64,000 nucleotides of DNA from Synergistaceae bacterium (GCA_030523725.1 JAUNHV010000004.1:62001-126000); one strand, 5' to 3'; counted from the first letter of the stretch, positions 8,654 through 17,791 are shown. The notes: generated by a model not told the origin, from the sequence alone. Made by a program: numbers and translations.

Positions 8654-9499
8654 ATGCTTTGTTATTACGATGGAGATTTTCGTCAGTTTGAGCAATGCAG
8701 CTTGCCTTTGAGTGATATGGCAATAGAGCGTGGAATAGCTGCTTTCGACAGCATGAGAATATACGATGGTCTTCCTTTTCGCTTTGATGACCACATAAAG
8801 CGCCTTGAGTATTCCTGTAAATTTTTAAACATTGAACAGGAAAATTTTAGAATAATAGATACCGTTAAGCAAAAGGCACGAGAGTTTTTAGCAAGTGATG
8901 CTTCCCGTGGCTTTAACGGATATATAAAAACAAGCGTTACCGGTGGAGATATAAACAACAAAGGCCATTTCCCTGCTCCTAGGTTCTGTATTTTGTTTGA
9001 ACCACACAAATTTCATGATGATGCAGACCGTGCGAAGGGCTTCACGACAGTCCTCGTCAATGGTGGAAGACCACTACCACAGATAAAGACAACCTGTTAT
9101 TCCGTCGGTTTTCACGCCCTTGCTGCAGCAACTGAGTGCGACGAAAGCATTTACGTTGAAAAAGGAACGGATATCACAGAGGGGCTTATTTCCACCTTCT
9201 TCTTGGTAAAAAATGGACGACTCATCACTGCGCCCTTGACCAGGGTGCTAGAGAGCATCAGCAGAGCTGTTGTTCTTCAGGTAGCAGAGGAAAACGGAAT
9301 TGAAGTGGAGCTACGTTGCCCACAGGTATCTGAAATTGCAGAGGCAGACGAAGCTTTCTTTGCGGGAAGTGGTAAAGAAACAATGCCAATTATCAAGATA
9401 AATGATACCGTCCTTGGTAATGGAAAGCCAGGCAAACTCTCGGTCTTCCTGCAACAAAAATTCCACGAACTCGTAGAAAGAGAATTAAAAAACAACTAA
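8654..9499 (+). CDS. Class IV PLP aminotransferase (BCAT / D-amino acid transaminase / ADC lyase family)
   Basis: A fold-type IV PLP enzyme. The N-terminus MLCYYDGDFR and SDMAIERGIAAFDSMR match the first strands of the family. The PLP lysine is Lys145 (PQIKTTCYS), and DITEG at about 173-177 is the conserved Glu segment before the cofactor N1 contact. At 281 residues it is nearer to D-amino acid transaminase or aminodeoxychorismate lyase than to the longer branched-chain enzymes. The motif around the lysine is not a standard KTxNYL, so the substrate cannot be assigned. AAAGGAG precedes the ATG. It is monocistronic, with a terminator behind it. Confidence 0.88.
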   Translation: MLCYYDGDFRQFEQCSLPLSDMAIERGIAAFDSMRIYDGLPFRFDDHIKRLEYSCKFLNIEQENFRIIDTVKQKAREFLASDASRGFNGYIKTSVTGGDINNKGHFPAPRFCILFEPHKFHDDADRAKGFTTVLVNGGRPLPQIKTTCYSVGFHALAAATECDESIYVEKGTDITEGLISTFFLVKNGRLITAPLTRVLESISRAVVLQVAEENGIEVELRCPQVSEIAEADEAFFAGSGKETMPIIKINDTVLGNGKPGKLSVFLQQKFHELVERELKNN

Positions 9500-9519
9500 C
9501 TAAAGAACTAAAAAATATT

Positions 9520-9607
9520 AATAGCCACAAAGAATATAGAGAAGATTATAAAGTTATTAGATTTACTGATATCAAGGCTTTCTATATCTCTTGTGGCTAT
9601 TTTTTTA
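9520..9607 (+). terminator. Terminator after the aminotransferase gene
   Basis: AATAGCCACAA (9520-9530) pairs with TTGTGGCTATT near 9591-9601, extended by imperfect pairing inward (AGAATATAGA with TCTATATCTC) and followed by T7. Confidence 0.75.
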
Positions 9608-9719
9608 TAATCAAATAACGAAGAAGCTTATTAAAGCAGAGTAATATAAAGAATAAAAAACATTTGACTTATTTTAACCTATAAAATTGCTTTTAGCTGT
9701 TTAGAAACAAAAGTATTGC

Positions 9720-9763
9720 TTTTTTGCAAAAAATTTTGTAATTTTGCAAAGTAGTTTTATAAT
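9720..9763 (+). promoter_or_regulatory. alaS promoter with twin palindromic boxes
   Basis: TATAAT lies at 9758-9763 with TTTGTA 17 bases upstream (9735-9740). The perfect 14-bp palindrome TTTTTTGCAAAAAA (9720-9733) and a second TTTTGCAAA (9742-9750) flank the -35 box with centres 20 bp apart, as expected for an operator bound on one DNA face. The binding protein is unknown. Confidence 0.6.
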
Positions 9764-9837
9764 AGCGGAGTCTTTGCACTATGCACTGACAGACAAAGAA
9801 ATTTGCATATGTATATTATGGAAAACGGTGATAACAA

Positions 9838-12474
9838 ATGGAAAAAAGATCTGGCAAAGAACTGCGCGAATTATTTTTGAAATTTTTTGAGAGCAAGGGC
9901 TGCAAAAGATACAAGAGCTTTTCTCTTGTTCCAGACGATCCGACACTACTTTTTACAATAGCAGGTATGGTTCCTTTCAAGCCATATTTTCTTGGGCTAA
10001 AAACCCCTGAGATGACAAGGGCTACCACAGCACAGAAATGCGTCCGCACAAACGATATTGAAAACGTCGGGCGCACAGCAAGACATCACACTTTTTTTGA
10101 AATGCTCGGAAATTTTAGCTTTGGCGACTATTTCAAAAAAGAAATTATCCCCTGGGCTTGGGAATTTTTAACAGAATGGGTAGGGCTTGACCCAAACAGA
10201 CTATACGCCACGGTTTATCTTGACGATGATGAAGCATATAACATTTGGCATGAGGTCGTTGGTTTACCAAAGGAACGTATTTTCCGTCTTGGCGAGGATG
10301 ACAACTTCTGGGCAGCAGGTCCCGTTGGACCATGTGGACCATGTTCTGAAATAATCTATGACCAGGGAGAGGAATACTCCTGTGGAAAACCAACTTGCAC
10401 AGTTGGTTGCGATTGCGATAGATACCTTGAGATTTGGAATCTTGTTTTTATGCAATACAATCGCGATAAAGATGGAAATCTCACACCGTTACCAAAGAAA
10501 AATATTGATACAGGCATGGGTCTTGAGAGACTTGCATCCGTCGTTCAAAACGTGCCGAATGACTTTGAGACAGACCTTTTCCGCCCAATCATGGAGGAAG
10601 CTTGTAAACTGGTTCATGTTAAATATGGAGAAGACAAGAAAAAAGATATGGCAGTCAAGGTCATTGCAGACCACACAAGAGCTGCCGCCTTTATGATAGC
10701 AGATGGTATTTTGCCACAAAACGACGGTCAAGGTTACGTGCTACGCCGCATAATCCGTCGCTCCGTTCGCTACGGCAGATTACTAGGAATAGAAAAGCCT
10801 TTCTTGACAAAACTCTTGCCTTCTGTTCGTGCTTCTGTTGGTGATATTTATACAGAACTAACTGAACATTCAGCGACTATTGAACAAATCTTGTCAACTG
10901 AAGAAGAGCGTTTCGGCAAAACCCTCGCACAAGGCACAGAGTTACTGGATGCAGAGCTCGCCAAACTCGCTAATGGAGAAGTTTTGAACGGTCGAGTAGC
11001 ATTTGAACTCTATGACACCTTTGGTTTCCCATACGAATTGACAGAAGAAATTTGTAACGAACACAATGTAACAATAGACAAAAACGACTTCCTCGCTGCG
11101 CTTGAAGAGCAAAGGGCCAGAGCTCGAGCTTCAAGTAAACAAACTAAAGGCGTTATTTCCAAAACTGTTTATACAGAATTAGCAGACAAAACAAAAACAA
11201 CAAATTTTGTAGGTTATACAGAAAATGAATGTGAAGCTAGAGTCGTTGCTATCATAAAAGACGGACAAACTGTTCAAGAAGCCACTGGAGACTGTGAAAT
11301 TGTACTCGACAAAACCCCATTCTACGCAGAAAAAGGCGGTCAGGTTGGGGACACTGGTGTAATCACAGCAGAAGGACTTGAAATCAAAGTAACAAACACA
11401 GCCTATCCTGCGTCTGGGCTTTGCGCCCACAAGGGCACCGTTAAAACCGGAACTGTTAAGGTGGGAGAGGTTGTAAAGGCTTCTATATATGTAGAACGTA
11501 GGGCAGAAATTCGCCGTCACCACACAGCAACGCACCTTTTGCAAGAAGCTTTAACTCGCGTTCTTGGTCCGCACGTTCGCCAAGCAGGATCCTTAGTTAC
11601 TCCAACGTTCTTACGTTTTGACTTTAACCATTTTGCCCCTCTTACCGCTGAACAGACTTCAGAGGTTGAGCAAATAGTTTATGAACATGTTCTAAAGGCA
11701 GAGCCAGTTACAACAGAAATTATGAGCCTTGAAGATGCAAAGAAGACAAAAGCACGTGCTCTCTTTGACGAAAAATATGGCGATACGGTTCGTGTTGTAA
11801 CAGCAGGGTTCGACTATTCCTGTGAACTTTGTGGAGGAACCCACGTTACAAACACAGGCGAAGTTGGACTTGTTTCTATTATAAAAGAAGAAGGAATCGG
11901 AAGTGGCGTAAGACGTATTACCGCAGTTTGTGGCAAAGCAGCACAGCTTCTTATACAACGCTCCGCTGTTGCAATGTCATTTGTAACCTCTGCTCTTGGT
12001 ACAAGCACAGATGATATTTGCGACAGAATAACTGAAATGCTTGAAGAAAAACGTCTGCTTGAAAACTATAATAAAGAATTAAAAATAAAGGCAGCTCTCG
12101 GTGATATACTGGGTAAAATTAAACCCGTGGAAAATGCAAAGGGAGTTGACCTTATAATAGAAAAATTTGAAGACATTTCTCCCGATATGTTGCTCATAAT
12201 AAGCGACAGAATCCGTCAGAAATTCCCGTCTTCTATCGTCTTTTTAGCTGCTGTGGCGAAGGAAAACAATTCTGCAATTCTTGTAGCAGCAACGTCTGAA
12301 GAAATTGCAAAGACAGGTGCTTCTGCTGGAAAACTCCTAAAGGAGTCTGCACTCGCAATGGGAGGCAAAGGCGGTGGCAGACCAACTTCCGCACAGGGAG
12401 GAGCTAAAGACGCTTCAAAACTAGACGAAGGATTTGCTAAGGCACGCGAAGTATTCAAAGAAATGATGGCGTAA
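9838..12474 (+). CDS. alaS: Alanine--tRNA ligase
   Basis: AlaRS charges tRNA-Ala. The full 878-residue architecture is present: class II catalytic domain with the RTNDIENVG and HHTFFEMLGNFSFGDYF signature, a C-x5-C-x3-C-x-C cluster around residues 182-193, the editing domain with HHTATHLL (about 561-568), the CGGTH motif (about 664-668) and a C-terminal domain rich in glycine near its end (GGKGGGRP). Start ATG 9838 gives the usual N-terminus with KELRELFLKFFESKG. It has its own promoter and is followed by about 270 bases before ruvX. Confidence 0.98.
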   Translation: MEKRSGKELRELFLKFFESKGCKRYKSFSLVPDDPTLLFTIAGMVPFKPYFLGLKTPEMTRATTAQKCVRTNDIENVGRTARHHTFFEMLGNFSFGDYFKKEIIPWAWEFLTEWVGLDPNRLYATVYLDDDEAYNIWHEVVGLPKERIFRLGEDDNFWAAGPVGPCGPCSEIIYDQGEEYSCGKPTCTVGCDCDRYLEIWNLVFMQYNRDKDGNLTPLPKKNIDTGMGLERLASVVQNVPNDFETDLFRPIMEEACKLVHVKYGEDKKKDMAVKVIADHTRAAAFMIADGILPQNDGQGYVLRRIIRRSVRYGRLLGIEKPFLTKLLPSVRASVGDIYTELTEHSATIEQILSTEEERFGKTLAQGTELLDAELAKLANGEVLNGRVAFELYDTFGFPYELTEEICNEHNVTIDKNDFLAALEEQRARARASSKQTKGVISKTVYTELADKTKTTNFVGYTENECEARVVAIIKDGQTVQEATGDCEIVLDKTPFYAEKGGQVGDTGVITAEGLEIKVTNTAYPASGLCAHKGTVKTGTVKVGEVVKASIYVERRAEIRRHHTATHLLQEALTRVLGPHVRQAGSLVTPTFLRFDFNHFAPLTAEQTSEVEQIVYEHVLKAEPVTTEIMSLEDAKKTKARALFDEKYGDTVRVVTAGFDYSCELCGGTHVTNTGEVGLVSIIKEEGIGSGVRRITAVCGKAAQLLIQRSAVAMSFVTSALGTSTDDICDRITEMLEEKRLLENYNKELKIKAALGDILGKIKPVENAKGVDLIIEKFEDISPDMLLIISDRIRQKFPSSIVFLAAVAKENNSAILVAATSEEIAKTGASAGKLLKESALAMGGKGGGRPTSAQGGAKDASKLDEGFAKAREVFKEMMA

Positions 12475-12483
12475 AACAATTTA

Positions 12484-12517
12484 GAATTGAAAATTGAGAA
12501 TTGAGAATTGAAAATTA
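12484..12517. repeat. Seven-base tandem repeat after alaS
   Basis: Nearly five copies of a heptamer, GAATTGA or AAATTGA, lie directly downstream of alaS. They are followed by a hairpin with 7-bp arms, GTGCCAC (12522-12528) and GTGGCAC (12532-12538), that lacks a T-run. Confidence 0.7.
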
Positions 12518-12708
12518 TTGTGTGCCACTTCGTGGCACGGATTGTAGTAATACTTCGCACCGTTGCGGGCTCTAGAAGTTGGAACACTACTTCTTGTACA
12601 CGGAATTACTTTACAAAGAAAACTCGCTCAAAAATAACTAAATATTCTCAAAAATTTTGCTGTTTTTAGCCCTTTTTGCCTTGCTATTAGCGGCTTTTAC
12701 ATTTTGGC

Positions 12709-12730
12709 TATGTAACATTTAGGTTACATA
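12709..12730. promoter_or_regulatory. Operator-like inverted repeat upstream of ruvX
   Basis: TATGTAAC (12709-12716) and GTTACATA (12723-12730) form a perfect 8-bp inverted repeat with a 6-base spacer, 17 bases before the ruvX start. The size and symmetry fit a dimeric repressor site, but no regulator can be named. Confidence 0.45.
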
Positions 12731-12746
12731 AAACTTGAGGTATTAA

Positions 12747-13157
12747 ATGGAAAGAATTTTAGCATTAGATATTGGATATGTTAGAATCGGTGTTGCAATA
12801 TCAGACCCCTTGGGCATTTTCGCCCAAGGGGTCTGTGTGCTCAAAAATAAACCGGGCTGGCATGAAGAAGTTGCCACTTTCGTAAAAGAAAAGGGTGTAA
12901 GCACACTGCTCATTGGACTTCCCAAACGCACAGACGGCAAAGTTGGCGAAGCAGAGGAACACATGAGACGCCAAGCAGAAGAATTCAAGACCGTTCTACC
13001 GAATGTGGATGTAATTCTCTATGACGAACGTTTTACCACTGTCATAGCAAAACAAACCATGCTAGAAGCCGATATAAGCCGTGCCGGTAGAAAACAAAAA
13101 ATAGACCAAGTAGCCGCAACCGTACTTCTACAAAGCTATTTGGATAGCAAAAAATAG
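12747..13157 (+). CDS. ruvX: Putative pre-16S rRNA nuclease / Holliday junction resolvase-like RuvX (YqgF)
   Basis: YqgF-family RNase H-fold nuclease, thought to mature the 16S rRNA 5' end. The first strand ILALDIGYVRIGVAISDP contains the catalytic Asp. LLIGLPKRTDGKVGE, YDERFTT and KIDQVAATVLLQSYL are family signatures. Length (136) is standard. A TTGAGGT site precedes the ATG. Unusually, codons at 12802-12835 form a perfect 14-bp inverted repeat (see findings). It sits between alaS and mutS, and the alaS-ruvX order is common in Firmicutes. Confidence 0.95.
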   Translation: MERILALDIGYVRIGVAISDPLGIFAQGVCVLKNKPGWHEEVATFVKEKGVSTLLIGLPKRTDGKVGEAEEHMRRQAEEFKTVLPNVDVILYDERFTTVIAKQTMLEADISRAGRKQKIDQVAATVLLQSYLDSKK

Positions 13158-13266
13158 AAGTAGAAATGAAAATAATACTAATATAGAAAATATTAAAGAC
13201 AATAAAAGTCAAACGATTTTTTAACTTTCTAAAATTTGTAAATTAGATATTTTGGAGAAAAAACAC

Positions 13267-15837
13267 ATGACATTACCACCAGGAATTAAGCTGACACCAA
13301 TGCTTGAGCAGTATGTGAAGTGGAAAGAAGCGTATCCAGACTGTCTTCTTTTTTTTCGCATGGGTGATTTTTACGAAATGTTTTTTGAGGATGCAAACAT
13401 TGCAAGCAACGCATTAAACATTGCCCTCACAAGCCGCTCAAAAGACCCAGATACACGCATCCCCATGGCAGGTGTGCCGTACCATTCTGTGGATTCCTAT
13501 CTTGCTCGCCTTGTAGAGCAAGGATATTCTGTTGCAATTTGTGAGCAGATGACAGAGCCAAATGGTAAGGACCTTGTGGAACGGCAAGTTATCCGTGTTA
13601 TCACACCAGGAACATATCTTAGCGACAAGGAAGAAGATGAAGCTCGACTTGCTGCGATAGCTCGTGACGGTGATGGATATGCCATTGCACTGCTTGAAGT
13701 TTCCACAGGTGTGCTAAAAGCGGGGAGTTTTTCCTCTAACCGTGTGGCAGATTTCCTTTCATCCTTTGCACCAACGGAAATCTTGTGCAAAAAGGGCGAC
13801 ATCATAGACCAAAATATTATTCCTTTCTCTGTTAAAAACACAACTGAACGAGACAAACAAGACTTTAAGCCAGAAAATGCGACAATTTGGCTTTGTGATA
13901 AATTCAAGGTAGCAACTCTTGAGGTTATGGGGGTAGAGGACAGAAGTATGACCGCCTCTGTCTCTGCTGTTGCCTTGCGATACTTGGAAGAAACACAATG
14001 CAAAAGGCTTGACCTGGTAAAAACCATAACGCCCCTTATCCAAAAGGAAAACCTCATTATAGACAGGAGCACCTTTATAAACCTAGAGCTAATCACAAAA
14101 TCCCCGACAAGCCTTTATACTCTTTTATGTCGTGCAAGAACTGCTATGGGAAAACGACTCTTAAAAGATTGGATTGCAAGTCCTCTGCAAGACCTTGACC
14201 AAATTACAGCTCGTCAAGACAAAATAGAAGAATTTACAACGAATATGGCTCTTACAAAACAGATAGAGGGGCTTCTTGCAAATTGCAGCGACATAGCTCG
14301 TGCCTTAACGCGAATAGAAATTCAAAACTTTTCGCCACAAGACCTTGCGAGTATCTCGCAAACCTTGCAATTTGTGCCTCAAATTTGCGAAACAATAAGA
14401 GAAACGCAACATATAAAAGAACTCTTGCCCTCATGCGACATTACGGAGCTAAAGAATTTGCTTGCAAGTGCAATCGCTGACGAAGTACCTCGCAACATAA
14501 AAGACACGGGAGTTATCCGTGAGGGTTATAGTGCTGAGCTTGATAGGCTTCGCAATTTTTCAAAGAATGCTTCTGATTGGCTAACAAATTTTGAGGAACG
14601 CGAAAAGGAACGCACAGGGCTTAAAATTCTAAAAGCACGTTACAACAAGGTAGCCGGATTTTATATAGAAATTCCAAAGGCTCAGGCAAAGTCTGCCCCA
14701 GCTGACTACATCAGGCGGCAAACACTTGTGAACGCTGAACGCTACATCACACCAGAGTTAAAACAATATGAAGAAGAGGTTTTGCAGGCAGAAAGCAAGA
14801 TTTTAGCTCTTGAAATGAAAATATATGGTGAAGTTACAAAAGCTGTTTTACAAAATAGGGATGCAGTTCGAGCTATAGCAACTTTTTTAGCGGAGCTAGA
14901 CACCCTCATGGGGCTTGCTCTTGTTGCAGAGGAACGCCACTATACACGCCCAAAACTTGATATGTCCTTTGATTTTGTCGTCAAGGGAGCAAGACACCCC
15001 ATAATAGAGGCAACCTTGAAAAATTCTCGCTTCACACCAAACGACTTTAATTTTAGCGAATCAAGTGGCAGGCGAATTGCAATTCTCACAGGACCGAATA
15101 TGGCAGGAAAATCAACCTACCTACGCAGTGCAGCTCTCATAACCGTTATGGCGCACATGGGAAGTTTTGTCCCAGCAGAGGATGCACACATTGGTTTAGT
15201 TGACAGAATATTCAGTCGCATAGGTGCGCATGATGAATTATCTCGTGGGCAAAGCACATTTATGGTTGAAATGGTAGAAACGGCAAACATCTTGCGGAAC
15301 GCTACAGAGCGAAGCCTTGTTATTTTAGACGAAGTGGGACGTGGAACTTCCACCTACGACGGAATGGCTATTGCCTGGAGTGTGCTTGAATTTTTGCAAG
15401 GAGCAATGCAAGAAAAGCCCCGTGTGCTTTTTGCGACACACTACCATGAACTAACAGACCTTGCTCAGGTCTTGCCGGGAATAATTAACCTTTCCATGGC
15501 AATAGAAGAAACGAACGATGGCATTGTCTTTTTGCATAGAGTTGTTGAAGGGGCTGCAAACAGAAGCTATGGCATAGAGGTTGCACGGCTTGCCGGAGTG
15601 CCAAGCGTTGTGTTGAAACGTTCCGAAGAACTCTTGAAACATTTTGAGGAACAAAAGGAAGAAATTACTATTCCACAAAAGCAAGAGACAAAACAACAGA
15701 TACAAATGTTTGACTCACGACAAGAGGCGATTCTGGAAGAACTTGCACATTCAGACCCCAACAACATGACACCGATGTCTGCTCTTGCACTAGTGGAAAA
15801 ACTCAGGAAAAAAGCAAAAGAGATTTTGGAAAGTTAA
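13267..15837 (+). CDS. mutS: DNA mismatch repair protein MutS
   Basis: MutS recognises mismatches and recruits MutL. The mismatch-wedge motif F-x-E is present in GDFYEMF (F35, E37). The ATPase has Walker A GPNMAGKST (about 609-617) and the Walker B/signature region DEVGRGTSTYDG, followed by ATHYHEL. The C-terminal helix-turn-helix dimerisation region is complete. The start is ATG 13267 because GGAG (13254-13257) overlaps a TTG at 13252 that would otherwise open the frame. The protein has 856 residues, normal for the MutS1 type. It is followed by mutL after a 187-base gap holding an intergenic repeat. Confidence 0.98.
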   Translation: MTLPPGIKLTPMLEQYVKWKEAYPDCLLFFRMGDFYEMFFEDANIASNALNIALTSRSKDPDTRIPMAGVPYHSVDSYLARLVEQGYSVAICEQMTEPNGKDLVERQVIRVITPGTYLSDKEEDEARLAAIARDGDGYAIALLEVSTGVLKAGSFSSNRVADFLSSFAPTEILCKKGDIIDQNIIPFSVKNTTERDKQDFKPENATIWLCDKFKVATLEVMGVEDRSMTASVSAVALRYLEETQCKRLDLVKTITPLIQKENLIIDRSTFINLELITKSPTSLYTLLCRARTAMGKRLLKDWIASPLQDLDQITARQDKIEEFTTNMALTKQIEGLLANCSDIARALTRIEIQNFSPQDLASISQTLQFVPQICETIRETQHIKELLPSCDITELKNLLASAIADEVPRNIKDTGVIREGYSAELDRLRNFSKNASDWLTNFEEREKERTGLKILKARYNKVAGFYIEIPKAQAKSAPADYIRRQTLVNAERYITPELKQYEEEVLQAESKILALEMKIYGEVTKAVLQNRDAVRAIATFLAELDTLMGLALVAEERHYTRPKLDMSFDFVVKGARHPIIEATLKNSRFTPNDFNFSESSGRRIAILTGPNMAGKSTYLRSAALITVMAHMGSFVPAEDAHIGLVDRIFSRIGAHDELSRGQSTFMVEMVETANILRNATERSLVILDEVGRGTSTYDGMAIAWSVLEFLQGAMQEKPRVLFATHYHELTDLAQVLPGIINLSMAIEETNDGIVFLHRVVEGAANRSYGIEVARLAGVPSVVLKRSEELLKHFEEQKEEITIPQKQETKQQIQMFDSRQEAILEELAHSDPNNMTPMSALALVEKLRKKAKEILES

Positions 15838-15846
15838 AAATTTTTT

Positions 15847-16000
15847 GCCATAAAGAACATAAAGGTCATAGAGGCCGGCTACGCCAGCAAAAAACAAAAA
15901 GAAAAAGTAAAGTATGTTAAATGACAAACAGATTTGTTTTTTAGTCAAGGCGTACCCTTGACGGCTTTATGTTAGCCGCGAAGCGGCGCTTTATGGCTAA
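15847..16000. repeat. MITE-like intergenic element, copy A
   Basis: The left end GCCATAAAGAACATAAAG (15847-15864) is the inverse of the right end, CTTTATGTTA (15965-15974) plus CTTTATGGC (15989-15997), which is split by a GC-rich hairpin (GCCGC 15975-15979, GCGGC 15983-15987). The left 28 bases match the copy at 43196-43332 in 24 positions. It has no coding capacity. Confidence 0.6.
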
Positions 16001-16024
16001 TCTCTTTTTGATTAGAGGTTTGCT

Positions 16025-17791
16025 ATGATTAAAAAATTAAAAGAAGATATTTCAACTCGTATTGCGGCAGGCGAGGTTATTGAGAGGCCTGTTTCTGTTG
16101 CAAAGGAGATGCTAGAAAATTCGCTAGATGCAGGAGCAAAAAGCGTAACCATCCGCACCCTTGACGGTGGCAAGTTGTCTTTTGTAATTGAAGACGACGG
16201 ATGTGGTATGTCCTTTGATGAACTTCCTCTTGCCATTGAACGTTACGCTACAAGCAAAATAAACACATTGGATGACCTTGAAAACATCAGCACCCTTGGT
16301 TATAGGGGGGAAGCTCTCGCTTCTGTCGCTGCCATCAGCAAAATTGAAATCATAACTAGGCAGAAAAATGACGACGAGGGCTCTATCCTAAAAGCAACTG
16401 CAGGGCAAATTTCGCTCCATAAAAAAACTAGTGCCACAAAAGGCACTAGGATTCAAATTGATGATATGTTCTTCAATCTACCTGCAAGGCGAAAATTTTT
16501 GAAGACTGGCACGGCAGAACTCAGGCGAATTGCTTCTGTTGTAAATGACTATGCACTTTTGCATTATGACAAAACATTCCGACTTTACGAAGGCACAAAA
16601 AAAATACTGGAATATTTTCCAGTCAAAACCCAAGAAGAAGCTTTGTTACGTCGCATTGGCGAGGAAACAAAAATCTATTCTGCTGATTTTTCCTTTGCAA
16701 ACGTAACTGTAAAAATGTGGTATAACCCCTTATCAGACTCCAAAAAGGTTGTAATAAACCTCTTTGTGCTTGGACGGCGCGTGCAGGATGCTGGAATTCG
16801 TGCTGCCATAACAACAGCTGGAGTGGGGAACGGTGAGTGGCTCGTTCTGGTTGAATGTAACCCACGGGATATAGATGTAAATGTCCACCCAACAAAAGAA
16901 GAAATTCGTTTCCGCAGAAGTGGTGATGTTTTTAAGACAGTTTACACCTGTGCAAAACATATCTTTGCGAGGCGACACGCAATGGAGGGACTTGGAGCAG
17001 CTGAAGAAGTTTCTCCAAAAATAGAGACACTGGCAAGCCAGATAGATACAAGCAGTCGTGACAAACAATTCTTTGTGTCAAACGCTCCAACAAATTATGA
17101 TTATTCAAACATGGGCTGGCAAGCAACCCACAAGACAAAACCGCTTGACACACCACAAAACAAGGCAGAAGAAACAAAAAACTCTACAAGGTTTGAAAGT
17201 GAAGCCAGGCTGGAGCTTGAAGATAATAACACAAGCACAAATAAAAAATTCCTTGGACAACTTTCCAGCGGTTTTTTAGTTTTTGACTTCCCTCATAGCA
17301 TGGCGATAATGGATCCCCACGCAGCTCATGAAAGAATTTTGTTTGAACAAATTTGTTCTGACTTCAAGGACGGAGTAAAAACTCAAAACCTCACTATCCC
17401 GCAGGTAATGCCAGAGGCAGTTGCAGCAAACGCAAAACTCTATGAGGCTGAACTTGCGCGACTTGGTTTTTTAACAAAGGGCGAAGCTATCGTTGCTGTA
17501 CCTGTAATTCGTGGTAAAGGTCACATGTCGCCAGTTGAAATGCTTCGTAGTACCATTGCAGGAATAGAATCTGAACAGGACCCTACAAAAAGAGACCGTG
17601 AGGTGTGGTGGCGAATGGCACGTATGGCATGCCGCGATGCCGTAAAGCTTGGACAAAAATTTTTGGAAGAGGAAGCTCTTGAACTTCTCTCAAAATTAGA
17701 ACAATGTGAAAACCCTTTTACATGCCCCCATGGGCGTCCGACCTTACTTATTTTTGAAGAGGAAAAATTACGAGGGTGGTTTGAAAGATAA
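16025..17791 (+). CDS. mutL: DNA mismatch repair protein MutL
   Basis: MutL links mismatch recognition to strand removal. The N-terminal GHKL ATPase shows IAAGEVIERP, ENSLDAGA, DDGCGM and GYRGEALASV. The C-terminal part carries an endonuclease-type motif reading DPHAAHERILFE (about 429-440), which is the DQHA-x2-E-x4-E metal site with Gln replaced by Pro. ACRDAV and CPHGRP (about 566) are the other endonuclease-site motifs. The protein is therefore probably a nicking MutL, as in organisms without MutH. Length (588) is normal. A variable linker lies at about residues 330-410. Confidence 0.97.
   Translation: MIKKLKEDISTRIAAGEVIERPVSVAKEMLENSLDAGAKSVTIRTLDGGKLSFVIEDDGCGMSFDELPLAIERYATSKINTLDDLENISTLGYRGEALASVAAISKIEIITRQKNDDEGSILKATAGQISLHKKTSATKGTRIQIDDMFFNLPARRKFLKTGTAELRRIASVVNDYALLHYDKTFRLYEGTKKILEYFPVKTQEEALLRRIGEETKIYSADFSFANVTVKMWYNPLSDSKKVVINLFVLGRRVQDAGIRAAITTAGVGNGEWLVLVECNPRDIDVNVHPTKEEIRFRRSGDVFKTVYTCAKHIFARRHAMEGLGAAEEVSPKIETLASQIDTSSRDKQFFVSNAPTNYDYSNMGWQATHKTKPLDTPQNKAEETKNSTRFESEARLELEDNNTSTNKKFLGQLSSGFLVFDFPHSMAIMDPHAAHERILFEQICSDFKDGVKTQNLTIPQVMPEAVAANAKLYEAELARLGFLTKGEAIVAVPVIRGKGHMSPVEMLRSTIAGIESEQDPTKRDREVWWRMARMACRDAVKLGQKFLEEEALELLSKLEQCENPFTCPHGRPTLLIFEEEKLRGWFER

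Larger units (their letters stand above)
9500..9837. other. Non-coding region upstream of alaS
   Basis: About 338 bases containing the aminotransferase terminator (9520-9607), then an AT-rich stretch and the alaS promoter with two TTTTGCAAA palindromes. The leader after the -10 box is only about 74 bases, too short for a T-box riboswitch. Confidence 0.6.

Noticed and set aside
8466-8723. Minus-strand frame of 85 codons
   Set aside because: It overlaps the start of the class IV aminotransferase gene and has no recognisable features.
9764-9837. T-box riboswitch for alaS
   Set aside because: The leader is only about 74 bases and lacks a T-box sequence and terminator; a T-box needs 150 or more.
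12484-12517. CRISPR array
   Set aside because: The units are 7 bases with no spacers and no cas genes are present.
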